A stretch of DNA of 64,000 nt from Pseudoalteromonas arabiensis (GCF_001550155.1 NZ_LRUF01000026.1:204463-268462), one strand, 5' to 3'. Shown: positions 1 to 9,646, counted from the stretch's first letter. Numbers and translations: made by a program. The notes: generated from the letters alone by a model not told the origin.

Positions 1-1477
1 ATGTTAATGGATAAAAGGCCATCAGTGCCGCGGCGATAAGAGCAAAAGCGGCTGGTAGCCAGCTCATTAGTAGAATCATGCCATCGAGTGAGTGTGCAAC
101 GGTCGTTTCGTCCATTCCATCATAGCCATAGCTTGCAAGTACAACGAGCACTAAGGCTCCTGCAAAGCCTCCACCTGTTTTTTGCACAAAAGTCCCTGCT
201 GAATATATAAGGCCGGTCGCTCGGCGTTTATTTTTCCATTCAGAATAGTCAGCACTATCTCCTAACATAGTAAAAAATAGGGTAGGCATCATGGCGGCGA
301 AGAATTCGGAAAGACAGCCCATTACAAAAATCAGGCCGAGGTTATCATTAGGCAGCCAAAAGAAACAAATGGTAAAGAGGGCACTTAATAATAAGGAAGC
401 AATAAACAACGTGCGTTTGCCGAGTATTTCCGCTAACTTCCCTGTACTAAGCGCACCGAAAATTGAGACAACTAATAAAGCAATAAAGTACTGGCCTGTT
501 AAAAGCTCGTTACCAACATAGTATTTAAAGTAGTAGGCAATGACAGCATATTTAATGCCATTAAACATCATTGTTAAAAAGCCCATACCTAACAATATCA
601 GCCATGGTTTATTTGTAAGTAAATCAACCATATCTCGTTGTGAGCCACTCAGTTTACTGTGATCACTTGCCAGTAAGCGACGGATAAGGACTGTCATAAA
701 TATCATTGTCGCCGCAAAAAATAAGCCTGAGTAGAGCTCGCGATAATAGAAAAATAATGTGATTGCTAATAAGGGAAGGATGATAAAAGGTAAGCTTGAA
801 CTTAAATCCGCTAACTCTGTTTTTAGTGAGATTTGCTTATTTGTAGCAGGTTGAACACGCTCCTTGGTACTTGCAAACGTGACTAACATGAGTACGGTGA
901 GTAAGGCGGCAAATACATACATGGTGTATTGGTAACCTTGCGCACTATCCCCTTGCCCAAAGTAAGCGACTAGATCTGGTAAAAAGCCCATTACTAATAA
1001 ACCGCCTGCAAACGCCCCAGCAAAACGGAAACCTGATAACTTAGTTCGTTCTAGATCATCACCTGTCATAACCCCCATTAATGCAGAGTAGGGCACATTA
1101 CTTACGGTATACGCTAAAGTGAGACCAATATAGGTGAAGTAGGCATAAATTAGTTTTGCCGTTGGGCTAATATCAGGTGTCGTAAAGCACAGCACCATGA
1201 AGAGTGCCAAAAATGGCGTTGACCATAATATCCATGGGCGAAACTTACCTAACCGTGTTTGCGTCCGATCTGCAATCATGCCCATTATTATATCAGTGAC
1301 CCCATCTGATAGGCGTACGACTAAAAAAAGTAAAGCGGCAGCGGCGGCAGAAATACCAAAAGTATCAGTATAAAATACGGCTAAGTAAGCTAAAGCTCCA
1401 CGCCAAACTAAATTAGCACCGGCATCGCCCATCGCGTAGCCAATTTTTTCGTAGATGGGAAGAGTGTGTTTTATCAT
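1..1477 (-). CDS. GPH-family sugar:cation symporter (3' end cut by window)
   Basis: An open frame translated by eye from an ATG at 1477 runs off the left edge, giving about 492 codons. It is a multi-spanning inner-membrane protein that begins MIKHTLPIYEKIGYAMGDAG, the typical start of glycoside-pentoside-hexuronide symporters of the major facilitator superfamily. The segment RLSDGVTDIIMGMIADRTQT matches the conserved cytoplasmic loop after helix 2 in that family, and a SAGTFVQKTGGG segment lies near the C-terminus. It starts 14 bases after the GH1 stop, so the two are almost certainly one operon. The inferred job is import of a glucoside or disaccharide that the neighbouring GH1 enzyme hydrolyses. 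The family is clear but the substrate is not. The usual length is 450-500 residues, so little should be missing. Confidence 0.85.
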   Translation of the reverse strand, partial: MIKHTLPIYEKIGYAMGDAGANLVWRGALAYLAVFYTDTFGISAAAAALLFLVVRLSDGVTDIIMGMIADRTQTRLGKFRPWILWSTPFLALFMVLCFTTPDISPTAKLIYAYFTYIGLTLAYTVSNVPYSALMGVMTGDDLERTKLSGFRFAGAFAGGLLVMGFLPDLVAYFGQGDSAQGYQYTMYVFAALLTVLMLVTFASTKERVQPATNKQISLKTELADLSSSLPFIILPLLAITLFFYYRELYSGLFFAATMIFMTVLIRRLLASDHSKLSGSQRDMVDLLTNKPWLILLGMGFLTMMFNGIKYAVIAYYFKYYVGNELLTGQYFIALLVVSIFGALSTGKLAEILGKRTLFIASLLLSALFTICFFWLPNDNLGLIFVMGCLSEFFAAMMPTLFFTMLGDSADYSEWKNKRRATGLIYSAGTFVQKTGGGFAGALVLVVLASYGYDGMDETTVAHSLDGMILLMSWLPAAFALIAAALMAFYPLT

Positions 1478-1491
1478 TGTTGTTGTCTTTT

Positions 1492-2820
1492 TTATCGGCG
1501 AGTAATTAACTGGCTATATGCTTTACCACTTAGCTTTACTGTTCGTATTTGTGTGTTGTAATCAACATGAACAATACCAAAGCGTTTTGAATAACCTTCA
1601 GCCCACTCAAAATTATCCATTAAGCTCCATGCGAAGTAGCCAGCTACATTAACACCTTGTAATATGGCATCATTCACTGCATTTAAATGGGCATTATAAT
1701 AGGCGATACGATCTTGATCGTTCACCTCACCATCCACCATTTTGTCGGCCATAGCAGCGCCATTCTCTGTAATATAAATTGGCGGCAAATCATATTTTTG
1801 ATGCAAAGAAACTAATAATTCTGTTAATGCAGATGGATAAATTTCCCACCCAATATCTGTCATTGGCGCTTGGTGAGGCAGTTCATGGTAATAATCTGTA
1901 TCACTTGCTTCATAGCGCAGCCTGGTATAGAAATTTACGCCTAAGAAATCTAATGGTTGGCAAATAATATCCATATCGCCAGCTAGAATGTCAGGTCTGT
2001 GAGCGGGTGGCAACTGTTCTATGATGTCAGGATATGCTCCTTGCATCACAGGTTTCATATACCATTGGTTTATATAGTCATCTGCAAAAGCTGTTGCTGC
2101 AGTGTCTGCTTCGCTCGATGATACAGAATAACAAGGAGTAAAGTTGAGCACGATACCGTTTAATGACTCAGGGCTATTTTTAGTTAGCACTTTCATCGCT
2201 AAACCATGGGCAAGTAATAAATGATGAGCGGCTTTTCTGCCAAATTCACGGCCTTTGATACCCGGTGCGTGAACGCCTATTTCATAGCCCAAATACGAGC
2301 TGCAGAAAGGTTCATTCAACGTTGCATATGAATATACTTTTCCTGATAGTGCTTTACTTACTAGATCTACATAGCGAGCAAACTCATACGCTGTTTCGCG
2401 ATTTAACCAGCCTCCTTTATCCTCTAAATGCTGTGGTAAATCCCAGTGATATAAGGTAACAAATGCTTTAATATTTCGACGCATTAGTTCGTCTAAAATA
2501 GTAATGTAAAAGTTAATACCTTCTTGATTTAAAGTACCGTCTAACTTTATGACTCTTGGCCAAGAAATTGATAGGCGATAGGCATCTACACCTAAAGAGT
2601 CGATTAGTTCAACATCGTCTTGCCAATTTTTTACATGCTCACAGGCGGAATCGCCGTTTGAGTTATCAGCTATTTTTCCAGGCGTCGCGCAGAAAGTATC
2701 CCAAATACAAGGGAGACGCTGATCGGCTGCTCCTTCTATTTGAAATGAGGCTGTTGCAACGCCATAGATAAAATCTTTGCTAAGCATTGTTGAGTTTTTT
2801 GGTAACGTGAGCTGAGTCAT
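1492..2820 (-). CDS. GH1 beta-glycosidase (beta-glucosidase type)
   Basis: A 442-residue cytoplasmic enzyme without a signal peptide. It should hydrolyse beta-glucosides or related beta-glycosides by the retaining mechanism. The GH1 acid/base motif TLNEP (Glu170) and nucleophile motif ITENG (Glu352) are both present, as is the C-terminal signature GYFAWSLMDNFEWAEGY. Length is normal for bacterial GH1. The ATG at 2820 has an AAGG about nine bases upstream; a later Met12 lacks one. It is first in a two-gene operon with the GPH symporter at 1-1477. Two LacI-type operators lie 60-130 bases upstream, so induction by its substrate is expected. The family is certain; the exact sugar (cellobiose, laminaribiose or other) cannot be told from sequence. 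Confidence 0.95.
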   Translation of the reverse strand: MTQLTLPKNSTMLSKDFIYGVATASFQIEGAADQRLPCIWDTFCATPGKIADNSNGDSACEHVKNWQDDVELIDSLGVDAYRLSISWPRVIKLDGTLNQEGINFYITILDELMRRNIKAFVTLYHWDLPQHLEDKGGWLNRETAYEFARYVDLVSKALSGKVYSYATLNEPFCSSYLGYEIGVHAPGIKGREFGRKAAHHLLLAHGLAMKVLTKNSPESLNGIVLNFTPCYSVSSSEADTAATAFADDYINQWYMKPVMQGAYPDIIEQLPPAHRPDILAGDMDIICQPLDFLGVNFYTRLRYEASDTDYYHELPHQAPMTDIGWEIYPSALTELLVSLHQKYDLPPIYITENGAAMADKMVDGEVNDQDRIAYYNAHLNAVNDAILQGVNVAGYFAWSLMDNFEWAEGYSKRFGIVHVDYNTQIRTVKLSGKAYSQLITRR

Positions 2821-2879
2821 GTAAAGAAACCTTTGGTAAACAAATGCAAGTAAATCTTGCGACTAAATTTAAATTGTTA

Positions 2880-2893
2880 TGGTAGCGCTTCCA
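2880..2893. promoter_or_regulatory. LacI-family-type operator 1 upstream of GH1 operon
   Basis: The 14-mer TGGTAGCGCTTCCA is a near-perfect palindrome around the central CG typical of LacI/GalR-family operators. It lies 60 bases upstream of the GH1 start, in the promoter zone, and recurs 56 bases further upstream. No LacI-type regulator gene is present in the window. Confidence 0.75.
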
Positions 2894-2935
2894 TTTTTTT
2901 GTGTTTCACTTGAGTCGAAGTTATTGGGTTGTTTA

Positions 2936-2949
2936 TGGTAGCGCTTCCA
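2936..2949. promoter_or_regulatory. LacI-family-type operator 2 upstream of GH1 operon
   Basis: A second exact copy of TGGTAGCGCTTCCA (identical to 2880-2893). Paired operators 56 bases apart, a little over five helical turns, suggest looping or cooperative repression of the GH1/symporter operon. Confidence 0.75.
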
Positions 2950-3319
2950 TATTTAGGTTAGAGGCTATTGTCCGAACGGTCAACCGTTTATTTAATTTAG
3001 TCTTAAAACAACGTAATTAATTCACTTTATTATTTAATAATTAATGAGTTAGATGCAGGTTGTTTTTGGGGTTTTTAGTAATAAATCAAGAGTGAATAGG
3101 TGAATGATTCAGTTATTTTCTATGTTGAGTCATGGTTTTATTTTTTAGCAATCGTACGCTAAGTAGTTTTAGTTACCACTCATACTTAATACTTAAAACT
3201 CTCATTAAGAAAGATGTAATTTAGTGTATTGTTACTGTAAAGCGAGCGCTTAGAAGTGGCTTTACAGTAAATTTTATTATCAATGTTTTAACAATAATCG
3301 TATCGACTTTACTGTGGGC
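2950..3319. other. Non-coding spacer with an 11-bp inverted repeat
   Basis: This AT-rich spacer has no convincing gene. It separates the GH1 operon promoter from the 3' end of the halogenase operon. An inverted repeat, TTACTGTAAAG at 3232-3242 and CTTTACAGTAA at 3260-3270 with a 17-base loop, lies 50-90 bases past the halogenase stop and may end that transcript. It has no clean run of T on the minus strand. Confidence 0.5.
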
Positions 3320-4807
3320 TTAATCATCTATCCGATAGTACTCGTTAATAAACTCTTTATGAGTTGGTAATTGCGCTAACCTATGGGCAATTTGTTGTTT
3401 AATGCCTTGCATAAAGCGACTTAACTCTTGATTATTCATTAAAGAAGCGACATGGTGATATTGCGCTGGTTTAACACCTTGTCCAAGCATGACTTGAACC
3501 CAAGAGTCGACACGAAAAATATCGCCGTCATCTAAGAAAACCCGCCCAGTTTCTTTAAATAATGCGATTTTATGAGCAAGGGGGTCAGGTATTTCCATAG
3601 CTTGGCAATGGCGCCAAAATTCACTGTCTTGTCTATCCGTAACCTTATAATGCAAAACAATAAAGTCACGAATACTTTCGAGCTCTGACTGTAATTGCTT
3701 ATTGTATTCATCGATAGCTTGTGGCGTTACACCTGTAAAAGGAAACAGTCGCATAAAACGAATGATACCAGTCATAATTAAGTGGATACTCGTTGATTCA
3801 AGAGGTTCTAAAAAGCCACTGGCAAGGCCTAGTGCAAGACAATTTTTATTCCAGCCTTTACGTCGTCGACCAGTTTTAAATTTAATAATTTTTGGTTCGG
3901 TTAGGGTGTCACTAACAAGGTTACTCAATAGTAACTCAGTTGCATCATGGTCATTTAAATAGCGGCTGCAATAAACTAAGCCATTGCCAACTCTGTTTTG
4001 CAAAGGAATCTGCCACTGCCATCCTGATTGATGCGCAATAGAGCGGGTGTAAGGGAGAGGGTCTGGTGTTCCTTTTGTTTGTACCGCAACGGCACTGTCG
4101 CAAGGTAATAAATGAGACCAATCTTCAAACCCTGTATGTAAGGCTTGCTCGATAAGTATGCCTTTGAAACCAGTGCAATCAATAAAAAAATCACCCGCTA
4201 TTTCAGTGTTATTATCCAGCGATAAGCTTTTAATAAAGCCATTATCAACATGTTTATTTACCCGTTCAATTTTACCCTCTACACGTTTTACACCGAGGTT
4301 TTCTGAAAATGCTCGTAAAAATGCAGCATAACGACTGGCATCCATATGAAATGCGTAATTAATTGGGTTTTGAGGGCTAAACCCAAATTTACCTTGCTTA
4401 GCTGCCTGTAGTTCATAGCAGTAATCTGCGAAATCATCGGTATTGCCCATTTTTTGCCAATGCAACCAAAAATGGTGGAACTCTCCAGCCCAGCATTCTT
4501 TACCTGTCATACCGAAAGAGTGAATGTAATCACTGTTTGGCTGATGCCAATTCTCAAAGCGAATTCCCAGTTTGAATGTTGCTTGTGTTGACCTCATAAA
4601 TTCTTGCTCATCGATACCTAGCAATTTATGAAAGGTACGAATAGGTGGAATGGTTGCTTCGCCAACACCGACAGTGCCGATATCGTCTGATTCAATTAAG
4701 CAGATTTCAATATCTTTATTTAGTAATTTAGCTAACGCGGCTGCGGCCATCCAGCCTGCGGTACCACCGCCAGCTATGACTACCTGTTTAATTTGTTGTA
4801 GTTTCAT
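3320..4807 (-). CDS. Flavin-dependent tryptophan-halogenase-family protein (copy 1)
   Basis: A 495-residue protein of the PrnA/RebH tryptophan 7-halogenase superfamily. It shows the FAD-binding GGGTAGW motif (residues 13-19), the lysine equivalent to catalytic PrnA Lys79 (ATFKLGIRF, Lys79 here too), the halogenase signature GWQWQIP (residues 262-268) and the conserved glutamate in FLEPLEST (Glu337). Known members use FADH2, O2 and halide to form hypohalous acid held by the lysine. Relatives in TonB-receptor/glycosidase loci of Alteromonadales, Xanthomonas and Caulobacter have, to my knowledge, no settled substrate. A good AAGGTGG ribosome site precedes the ATG. It starts 9 bases after the second halogenase copy, so they form one operon downstream of a TonB-dependent receptor. 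All diagnostic residues are intact; only the substrate is unknown. Confidence 0.9.
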   Translation of the reverse strand: MKLQQIKQVVIAGGGTAGWMAAAALAKLLNKDIEICLIESDDIGTVGVGEATIPPIRTFHKLLGIDEQEFMRSTQATFKLGIRFENWHQPNSDYIHSFGMTGKECWAGEFHHFWLHWQKMGNTDDFADYCYELQAAKQGKFGFSPQNPINYAFHMDASRYAAFLRAFSENLGVKRVEGKIERVNKHVDNGFIKSLSLDNNTEIAGDFFIDCTGFKGILIEQALHTGFEDWSHLLPCDSAVAVQTKGTPDPLPYTRSIAHQSGWQWQIPLQNRVGNGLVYCSRYLNDHDATELLLSNLVSDTLTEPKIIKFKTGRRRKGWNKNCLALGLASGFLEPLESTSIHLIMTGIIRFMRLFPFTGVTPQAIDEYNKQLQSELESIRDFIVLHYKVTDRQDSEFWRHCQAMEIPDPLAHKIALFKETGRVFLDDGDIFRVDSWVQVMLGQGVKPAQYHHVASLMNNQELSRFMQGIKQQIAHRLAQLPTHKEFINEYYRIDD

Positions 4808-4816
4808 GTTGCCACC

Positions 4817-6343
4817 TTATTCCTTTTGTAATTGCTTTAATAACAGTCGATTAGTGGGTAGTTTTTGTAAGTATTGCGCAATCTTCTTGCGATTGAGTTG
4901 GTAGAGTTGTTGTGCCATCTGGTATGTATGGTTATCAAGTTTTGTTGTTTGTTTGGTTTTGAAGCCCATGCCATACAGCACGTATTGATAACTTGGAGAA
5001 GAAAAAATCTCTTCATTTTCTATAAAATCGAATCGACTGGGAGCCTGATATTGCCACAATGTTAGTAAGTTCTGTAATTCAATTGGAATACTTTTAGGGT
5101 GGTGGTTATCGCACCAATAGCTATTATCATCACGACTACTCAATACATAATGCAGTTTTAGAAAATTGATGACTTGCTCCCAGCGGTACCTAAAACGTTT
5201 ATTAAACCGATCACTCAACAGCTGCATGTGCACTTGGTTTACTGGCATTTGCTCACTTAGCATACTGATGCTTAATTCAACCATGGCTAACGCTGAAGCC
5301 TCTAGTGGCTCTATAAACCCTTGCGACATTCCGATCGCAACACAGTTTTTATGCCAAAATACTTCTCTGTAACCAGGCGTAAAACGTAGTGTTCGTGTTT
5401 CAATCTTGCTAGCTTGTTGAATGCCAACAGATTGTGCAGCATAGCTTTTTAGTGTTTCAATAGCCGTTGTAACGTCACAATATTTATCACTAAATGTATA
5501 GCCAATACCGCGTCTAGTTGGTAATCCTATATCCCAAATCCAGCCAGCGGATTGTGCGGTGGATAAAGTCGCTGATGCAATATTCTGAGATGGGCTTTCG
5601 TAGGGCAAGTGTGCGGCCACAGCAGTATTATTAAAAAGAATGTGACTTTGATCTAAAAACGGGATCCGGTAGTGCTTGGCGATTAACAGCCCCTGGCTAC
5701 CAGAACAATCAATAAACAAATCACCGTAAATCTCACCATTATTCTGTGTAGTGACACTTTCAATGTAGCCTTGAGCATTATTATTGGCGTGAAGAACATT
5801 ATCGGTGATGTGTTTTACGTTAAGCGTATTTACACAATGTCTTGCTAGAAATTGTGCGAATTTATGGGCATCTAGGTGGTAACCGTAATTCGTAACACCT
5901 GCATATTCAGGTGTATTAAGTTGTTTGGGGGCAAGAGCTGCTTGGCAAATAAAGCTTTGCATATTCATAGCATCGGCGTATTTTTGTTCAGGGAATAATT
6001 GCTGCCATGCAGTATGAACATCATATTTATAGTAGCCTTCAGGTATCATGAAAGGGTGATAATAGTTATCTGCCTGTTCTTTTCCCCGCCAGTTTATGAA
6101 CTTTGAACCTTGCTTAAAAGAGGCGTCACATTGCTGTAAAAAGTCACTTTCTTTTACTCCAATCCGCTGCAATGTGTTGCGCATTGATGGCCACGTGCCT
6201 TCACCAACACCCGAAATACCAATATCAGCAGACTCAATTAAGGTGATACTTTTATCTGGGTGTTCTTTGGCTAGTAACCCAGCTGTAAGCCAACCAGCCG
6301 CGCCACCGCCAATGATCACAATATTATTTATTTTTTTGCTCAT
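4817..6343 (-). CDS. Flavin-dependent tryptophan-halogenase-family protein (copy 2)
   Basis: A 508-residue paralogue of the gene at 3320-4807. It keeps the FAD motif GGGAAGW near the N-terminus, the active-site lysine (ASFKQGSKF, Lys77) and the glutamate in FIEPLEAS (Glu348). The halogenase signature is altered: WIWDIGLP (Trp268, Trp270) replaces WxWxIP, with Ile-Pro changed to Ile-Gly. Divergence between the two copies is substantial, so this is an old duplication. It lies 212 bases downstream of the TonB receptor with a stem-loop between, and 9 bases upstream of copy 1. The two may form a hetero-pair or act on different substrates; this is inference. The family call is firm, activity as a halogenase is not. 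Confidence 0.87.
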   Translation of the reverse strand: MSKKINNIVIIGGGAAGWLTAGLLAKEHPDKSITLIESADIGISGVGEGTWPSMRNTLQRIGVKESDFLQQCDASFKQGSKFINWRGKEQADNYYHPFMIPEGYYKYDVHTAWQQLFPEQKYADAMNMQSFICQAALAPKQLNTPEYAGVTNYGYHLDAHKFAQFLARHCVNTLNVKHITDNVLHANNNAQGYIESVTTQNNGEIYGDLFIDCSGSQGLLIAKHYRIPFLDQSHILFNNTAVAAHLPYESPSQNIASATLSTAQSAGWIWDIGLPTRRGIGYTFSDKYCDVTTAIETLKSYAAQSVGIQQASKIETRTLRFTPGYREVFWHKNCVAIGMSQGFIEPLEASALAMVELSISMLSEQMPVNQVHMQLLSDRFNKRFRYRWEQVINFLKLHYVLSSRDDNSYWCDNHHPKSIPIELQNLLTLWQYQAPSRFDFIENEEIFSSPSYQYVLYGMGFKTKQTTKLDNHTYQMAQQLYQLNRKKIAQYLQKLPTNRLLLKQLQKE

Positions 6344-6361
6344 ATACTTACTTTAAATAGT

Positions 6362-6389
6362 AAAGCCGCTTCAATTAAGAAGCGGCTTT
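6362..6389 (-). other. Intercistronic stem-loop between TonB receptor and halogenase genes
   Basis: A perfect 11-bp stem (AAAGCCGCTTC / GAAGCGGCTTT) with a six-base loop AATTAA sits 18 bases upstream of the halogenase copy 2 start. It lacks a following T run on the minus strand, so it is more likely a partial terminator, mRNA-stability or processing element that lowers downstream expression than a full terminator. Confidence 0.65.
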
Positions 6390-6555
6390 GTAGCAATTTA
6401 CATTAACCGTGAGCCTTTTAGAGAATATAGCGTGATACTATTTGCGTTAAAAATGTCTAATTTAGAACAACTAAATAACAACGTCGTTTAACCCTTACAA
6501 GCTCACTTCATTAAGTAAATAGGTATCAAACTGTATACATTTTTACAGCTATCGT

Positions 6556-9528
6556 TTAGAAGTTATAACGCAAGCCTAAATTGTAGCGAGCCCCATTTTT
6601 GTCTAAGTTCCACAACTGTGCTTTATATCGACCATGTTGGCGATTGTCTTGCTCAGTAATGTTAATTCCTTCTAAGAAGAAAGACAGTTGTTCACTGTAG
6701 TTATAAGCCACATTAAAATCGATTTGATAATACTCTTCTGTAAATGCGGGCTCGTTTACATAGCGAGCAGCATTATTTAAGAATTTATCACGCCAGTTAT
6801 ACGCTACACGCGCTTGAAATTTATCATTCTCATACATCGCAATGAAGTTAGCTGTGTCACTTAAACCAACTAATGCAAACTGTGTTGTCGTTGGATCTGC
6901 GGCAACATTAAAGTCAACATCGCCATTTACGATCGTGTAGTTTGCTTGAATACCAAAGCCTGAGTCACCAAAGAAATGCTGAATAGCAAACTCATAGCCA
7001 TCAATTTTTGCATTTTTGTTATTGGTTGGAACTTGAGCTGTGAACTCCATCAAAGGGTCATCGCTGTTAGGTAAGATATCGTAAGCGGCTTCAAACTCTT
7101 CGTAAGTCATTGAATCAAAAGCCACCCCATTTTCCATGGCAGCAACCATTTGGAATAGGTTTGAGTCAGTGATTGCCAGACCTCTTGCTTCTAGTTCAGC
7201 TTTTGCTGCTTGGGCACGAGGGCCTGCAGAAACATCTCGTAAGTCATAGTAATTTTGAGTCATCGGTGTTAGGCCAATAAAGTTATCAACTTTTTTATTG
7301 TAATAACCGACAGAAACATAGCTAACATCGCTGTAATACCACTCAGCGGAAACATCGATATTATCTGATTCGAGTGGTACTAAACCAGGATTACCCGTCG
7401 ATGCAGGCGCATTGGTTGTGCCTGGAATTAAACTAGGTCCAGTGGGTACCCCAACTGTTGCTGCAGAGCTTAAATTATCATAAGTAGGCCGTGCGATTGT
7501 TGTACTATATGAAGCACGAAGTTTTACATCATCGACCACATTAATGTCAAAATCTACGCTAGGCAGAAAGTGATCATAGTCAGCGCTTAGCGAGTAATCT
7601 TGTTTGTCAGTGCCATATCGCACATTAAAATCGTTGTTACCTTCCCAAGCTACTGCATTTGGTAAATCAATATTTGCTGTTGAGGTGATATCTGTGGTTT
7701 CGTATCGAGCCCCAACTAGTAGGTTAAATGGCATATCGCTAATTTCACCTTGATAGTTATATTGCACAAATGCAGCTTGAATCTCTTCTTTAATGGTGCG
7801 GTTTGTTGCAAATGCACCATCAGCAGCAAAATTAAAGCCGTACTGGTTTGCAGCCCAATAACCAATTTCAGATGCGCTACCTGTAAAACCTTGAGCAAAC
7901 GAACCAGAGGTGTTGTAGCCATCTAATTCACTTAAGAAGTTTGTAGGATCAAGGTAACCGTCTGGCAACTCTCCAGGGTTTTCAATCCCCCAGTTGCCCA
8001 TTGTATTACGTGTAAGGGATTGTAATGAATGGCTTTCCATAGAGCGTGACTCAATACCAAAATCAATTACACCTGACTCTATTTCATATTTGCCAAGTAA
8101 TCGGAATTCATCAACGGTTGACTCTTGGCGCGCAAAGTTAGAATCGAGAATAGAAGTACCTACGTCATCTTGGTCTAATACGCCATTACAGTTTAGATTA
8201 GCTCGGCTGCAATCATCAAAACCAATTACCATTGAGGGTAACTTGCGACTAAAATCGACTTCTTGAGAGGCGACGATATTTGCTCCTAACCCCGCATTCA
8301 CCCAACTGCCATAAGGTGCATCTGGTTCACTCGTTGCTTTTGAGCTATGTGCATCAAATACAAATCTAAGTCGATCATTTACAAAGTATTCAAGGTTAAG
8401 ACCGATAGAGTCATTTTTATTAAGCTGATTTAGTTCTTGTAACGCGAGGCCTAGATCACGCGTTGATAGATCTCTACGCTCTTCTTTGTAGTAAATGGGG
8501 GTTTTAACGGTATTGTCATCAAAAATTAAATGGGTTTTATAGTTATCCATCCAGATTGACTGTTCAGCCCGCGACTCAAATAACTCTTGCTGCGAGTATG
8601 TATAATCAAGTGTTGCTGTTAGTGACTCTACGGGGCTATATTGTAGAGTTAATTGCGCATTTGTTCGAGTTCGTTCGCGATCTGCGATAGTATAACGAAG
8701 ATCAGAAGGCATCGAATAATATTGCCCCATTGCAGGTGCATTTTCGATAATGATGTCATCCGCAGATTGAGGAATTGTGCCATCGTAAGCGGTCGTTCTC
8801 CATTCGTTAACAAAAGCCCCTGCAGCAGAACTATCGCGCTCTTGAACACTTGCAGTAAGTGATACACCAAATTTAGCGTCTTCGTCCGTCCAACTAAAAA
8901 TGCCCGAAATTTCAGGTGTGATATCATCGCCTACACGGTTTGTTGTGTCGTGCATGGCTTTAACACCGATATTAGTAATTAAACCAGGATTGTCTAAAGG
9001 GCGAGCTGTATTAATATTGATTGTGGCGCCAATACCCCCTGATGCGATATTTGCTTTTCCTGTTTTATAAACTTCGACAGATTTAACACTTTCTGATGCC
9101 AAATTAGCAAAATCATAGGCACGAGAATTTGGCGATCCTCCGCCTGCAGGAAGCGAAGCTGCTGGCATGGTACGGCCATTTAAAGTCACCATATTATAAT
9201 CTGGACCAAACCCACGTACAGTTACTTTTGAGCCTTCACCATTACTGCGGTCTATCGATACACCTGTAATGCGTTGTAAAGATTCTGCTAGGTTTGTATC
9301 GGGGAATTTACCTATATCTTCTGATGAAATAGCATCAACAACACCTGAAGAGTAGCGTTTTAGTTGGGTTGATTCTTTAATACTGCCTTTAAACCCGGTT
9401 ACTTGAATAACTTCAATGTTGTCGTTGTGTTCAGATTGCTCTGCGTAAGCAGATAAGCAGGTGCTAGCACCCAAAAGCAAAGATAAGCTGGAAGCTAACT
9501 TTGTTCTTTTAAAGTTATGGCTTGGCAT
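6556..9528 (-). CDS. TonB-dependent receptor, carbohydrate-locus type
   Basis: An outer-membrane active transporter of about 990 residues. It has a signal peptide (MPSHNFKRTKLASS... ending near AYA), a plug beginning VIQVTGFKGSIKESTQLKR, the segment DIGKFPDTNLAESLQRITGV typical of the large receptors found with glycosidases in Alteromonadales and Xanthomonadales, and a C-terminal aromatic ending (NLGLRYNF). An upstream in-frame ATG at 9588 would add 20 residues before the signal peptide; the ATG at 9528, with GAGGG about ten bases upstream, is preferred. It is first in the receptor-halogenase-halogenase set and is preceded by two LacI-type operators matching those of the GH1 operon. The likely cargo is therefore a glucoside or its oligosaccharide. 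The receptor call is certain; the cargo is inferred from context. Confidence 0.93.
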   Translation of the reverse strand: MPSHNFKRTKLASSLSLLLGASTCLSAYAEQSEHNDNIEVIQVTGFKGSIKESTQLKRYSSGVVDAISSEDIGKFPDTNLAESLQRITGVSIDRSNGEGSKVTVRGFGPDYNMVTLNGRTMPAASLPAGGGSPNSRAYDFANLASESVKSVEVYKTGKANIASGGIGATININTARPLDNPGLITNIGVKAMHDTTNRVGDDITPEISGIFSWTDEDAKFGVSLTASVQERDSSAAGAFVNEWRTTAYDGTIPQSADDIIIENAPAMGQYYSMPSDLRYTIADRERTRTNAQLTLQYSPVESLTATLDYTYSQQELFESRAEQSIWMDNYKTHLIFDDNTVKTPIYYKEERRDLSTRDLGLALQELNQLNKNDSIGLNLEYFVNDRLRFVFDAHSSKATSEPDAPYGSWVNAGLGANIVASQEVDFSRKLPSMVIGFDDCSRANLNCNGVLDQDDVGTSILDSNFARQESTVDEFRLLGKYEIESGVIDFGIESRSMESHSLQSLTRNTMGNWGIENPGELPDGYLDPTNFLSELDGYNTSGSFAQGFTGSASEIGYWAANQYGFNFAADGAFATNRTIKEEIQAAFVQYNYQGEISDMPFNLLVGARYETTDITSTANIDLPNAVAWEGNNDFNVRYGTDKQDYSLSADYDHFLPSVDFDINVVDDVKLRASYSTTIARPTYDNLSSAATVGVPTGPSLIPGTTNAPASTGNPGLVPLESDNIDVSAEWYYSDVSYVSVGYYNKKVDNFIGLTPMTQNYYDLRDVSAGPRAQAAKAELEARGLAITDSNLFQMVAAMENGVAFDSMTYEEFEAAYDILPNSDDPLMEFTAQVPTNNKNAKIDGYEFAIQHFFGDSGFGIQANYTIVNGDVDFNVAADPTTTQFALVGLSDTANFIAMYENDKFQARVAYNWRDKFLNNAARYVNEPAFTEEYYQIDFNVAYNYSEQLSFFLEGINITEQDNRQHGRYKAQLWNLDKNGARYNLGLRYNF

Positions 9529-9608
9529 CAGGTTTCCCTCGTTTTTATCATTGTTATTCATGCTGTTAGAGCATGATATTGTTGTCAAAATAGATTTTAT
9601 ATCATATC

Positions 9609-9622
9609 TGGAAGCGCTACCA
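9609..9622. promoter_or_regulatory. LacI-family-type operator upstream of TonB receptor (site 1)
   Basis: TGGAAGCGCTACCA is the exact reverse complement of the 14-mer at 2880-2893 and 2936-2949. It lies 81 bases upstream of the preferred receptor start, so the same regulator should control both operons. Confidence 0.75.
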
Positions 9623-9646
9623 TAAAGAGGTTGAAAACCGCCCTTA

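Noticed and set aside
9529..9588. Longer start of the TonB receptor (ATG at 9588)
   Set aside because: It would put 20 polar residues before the signal peptide; the ATG at 9528 has the ribosome site and a standard leader.
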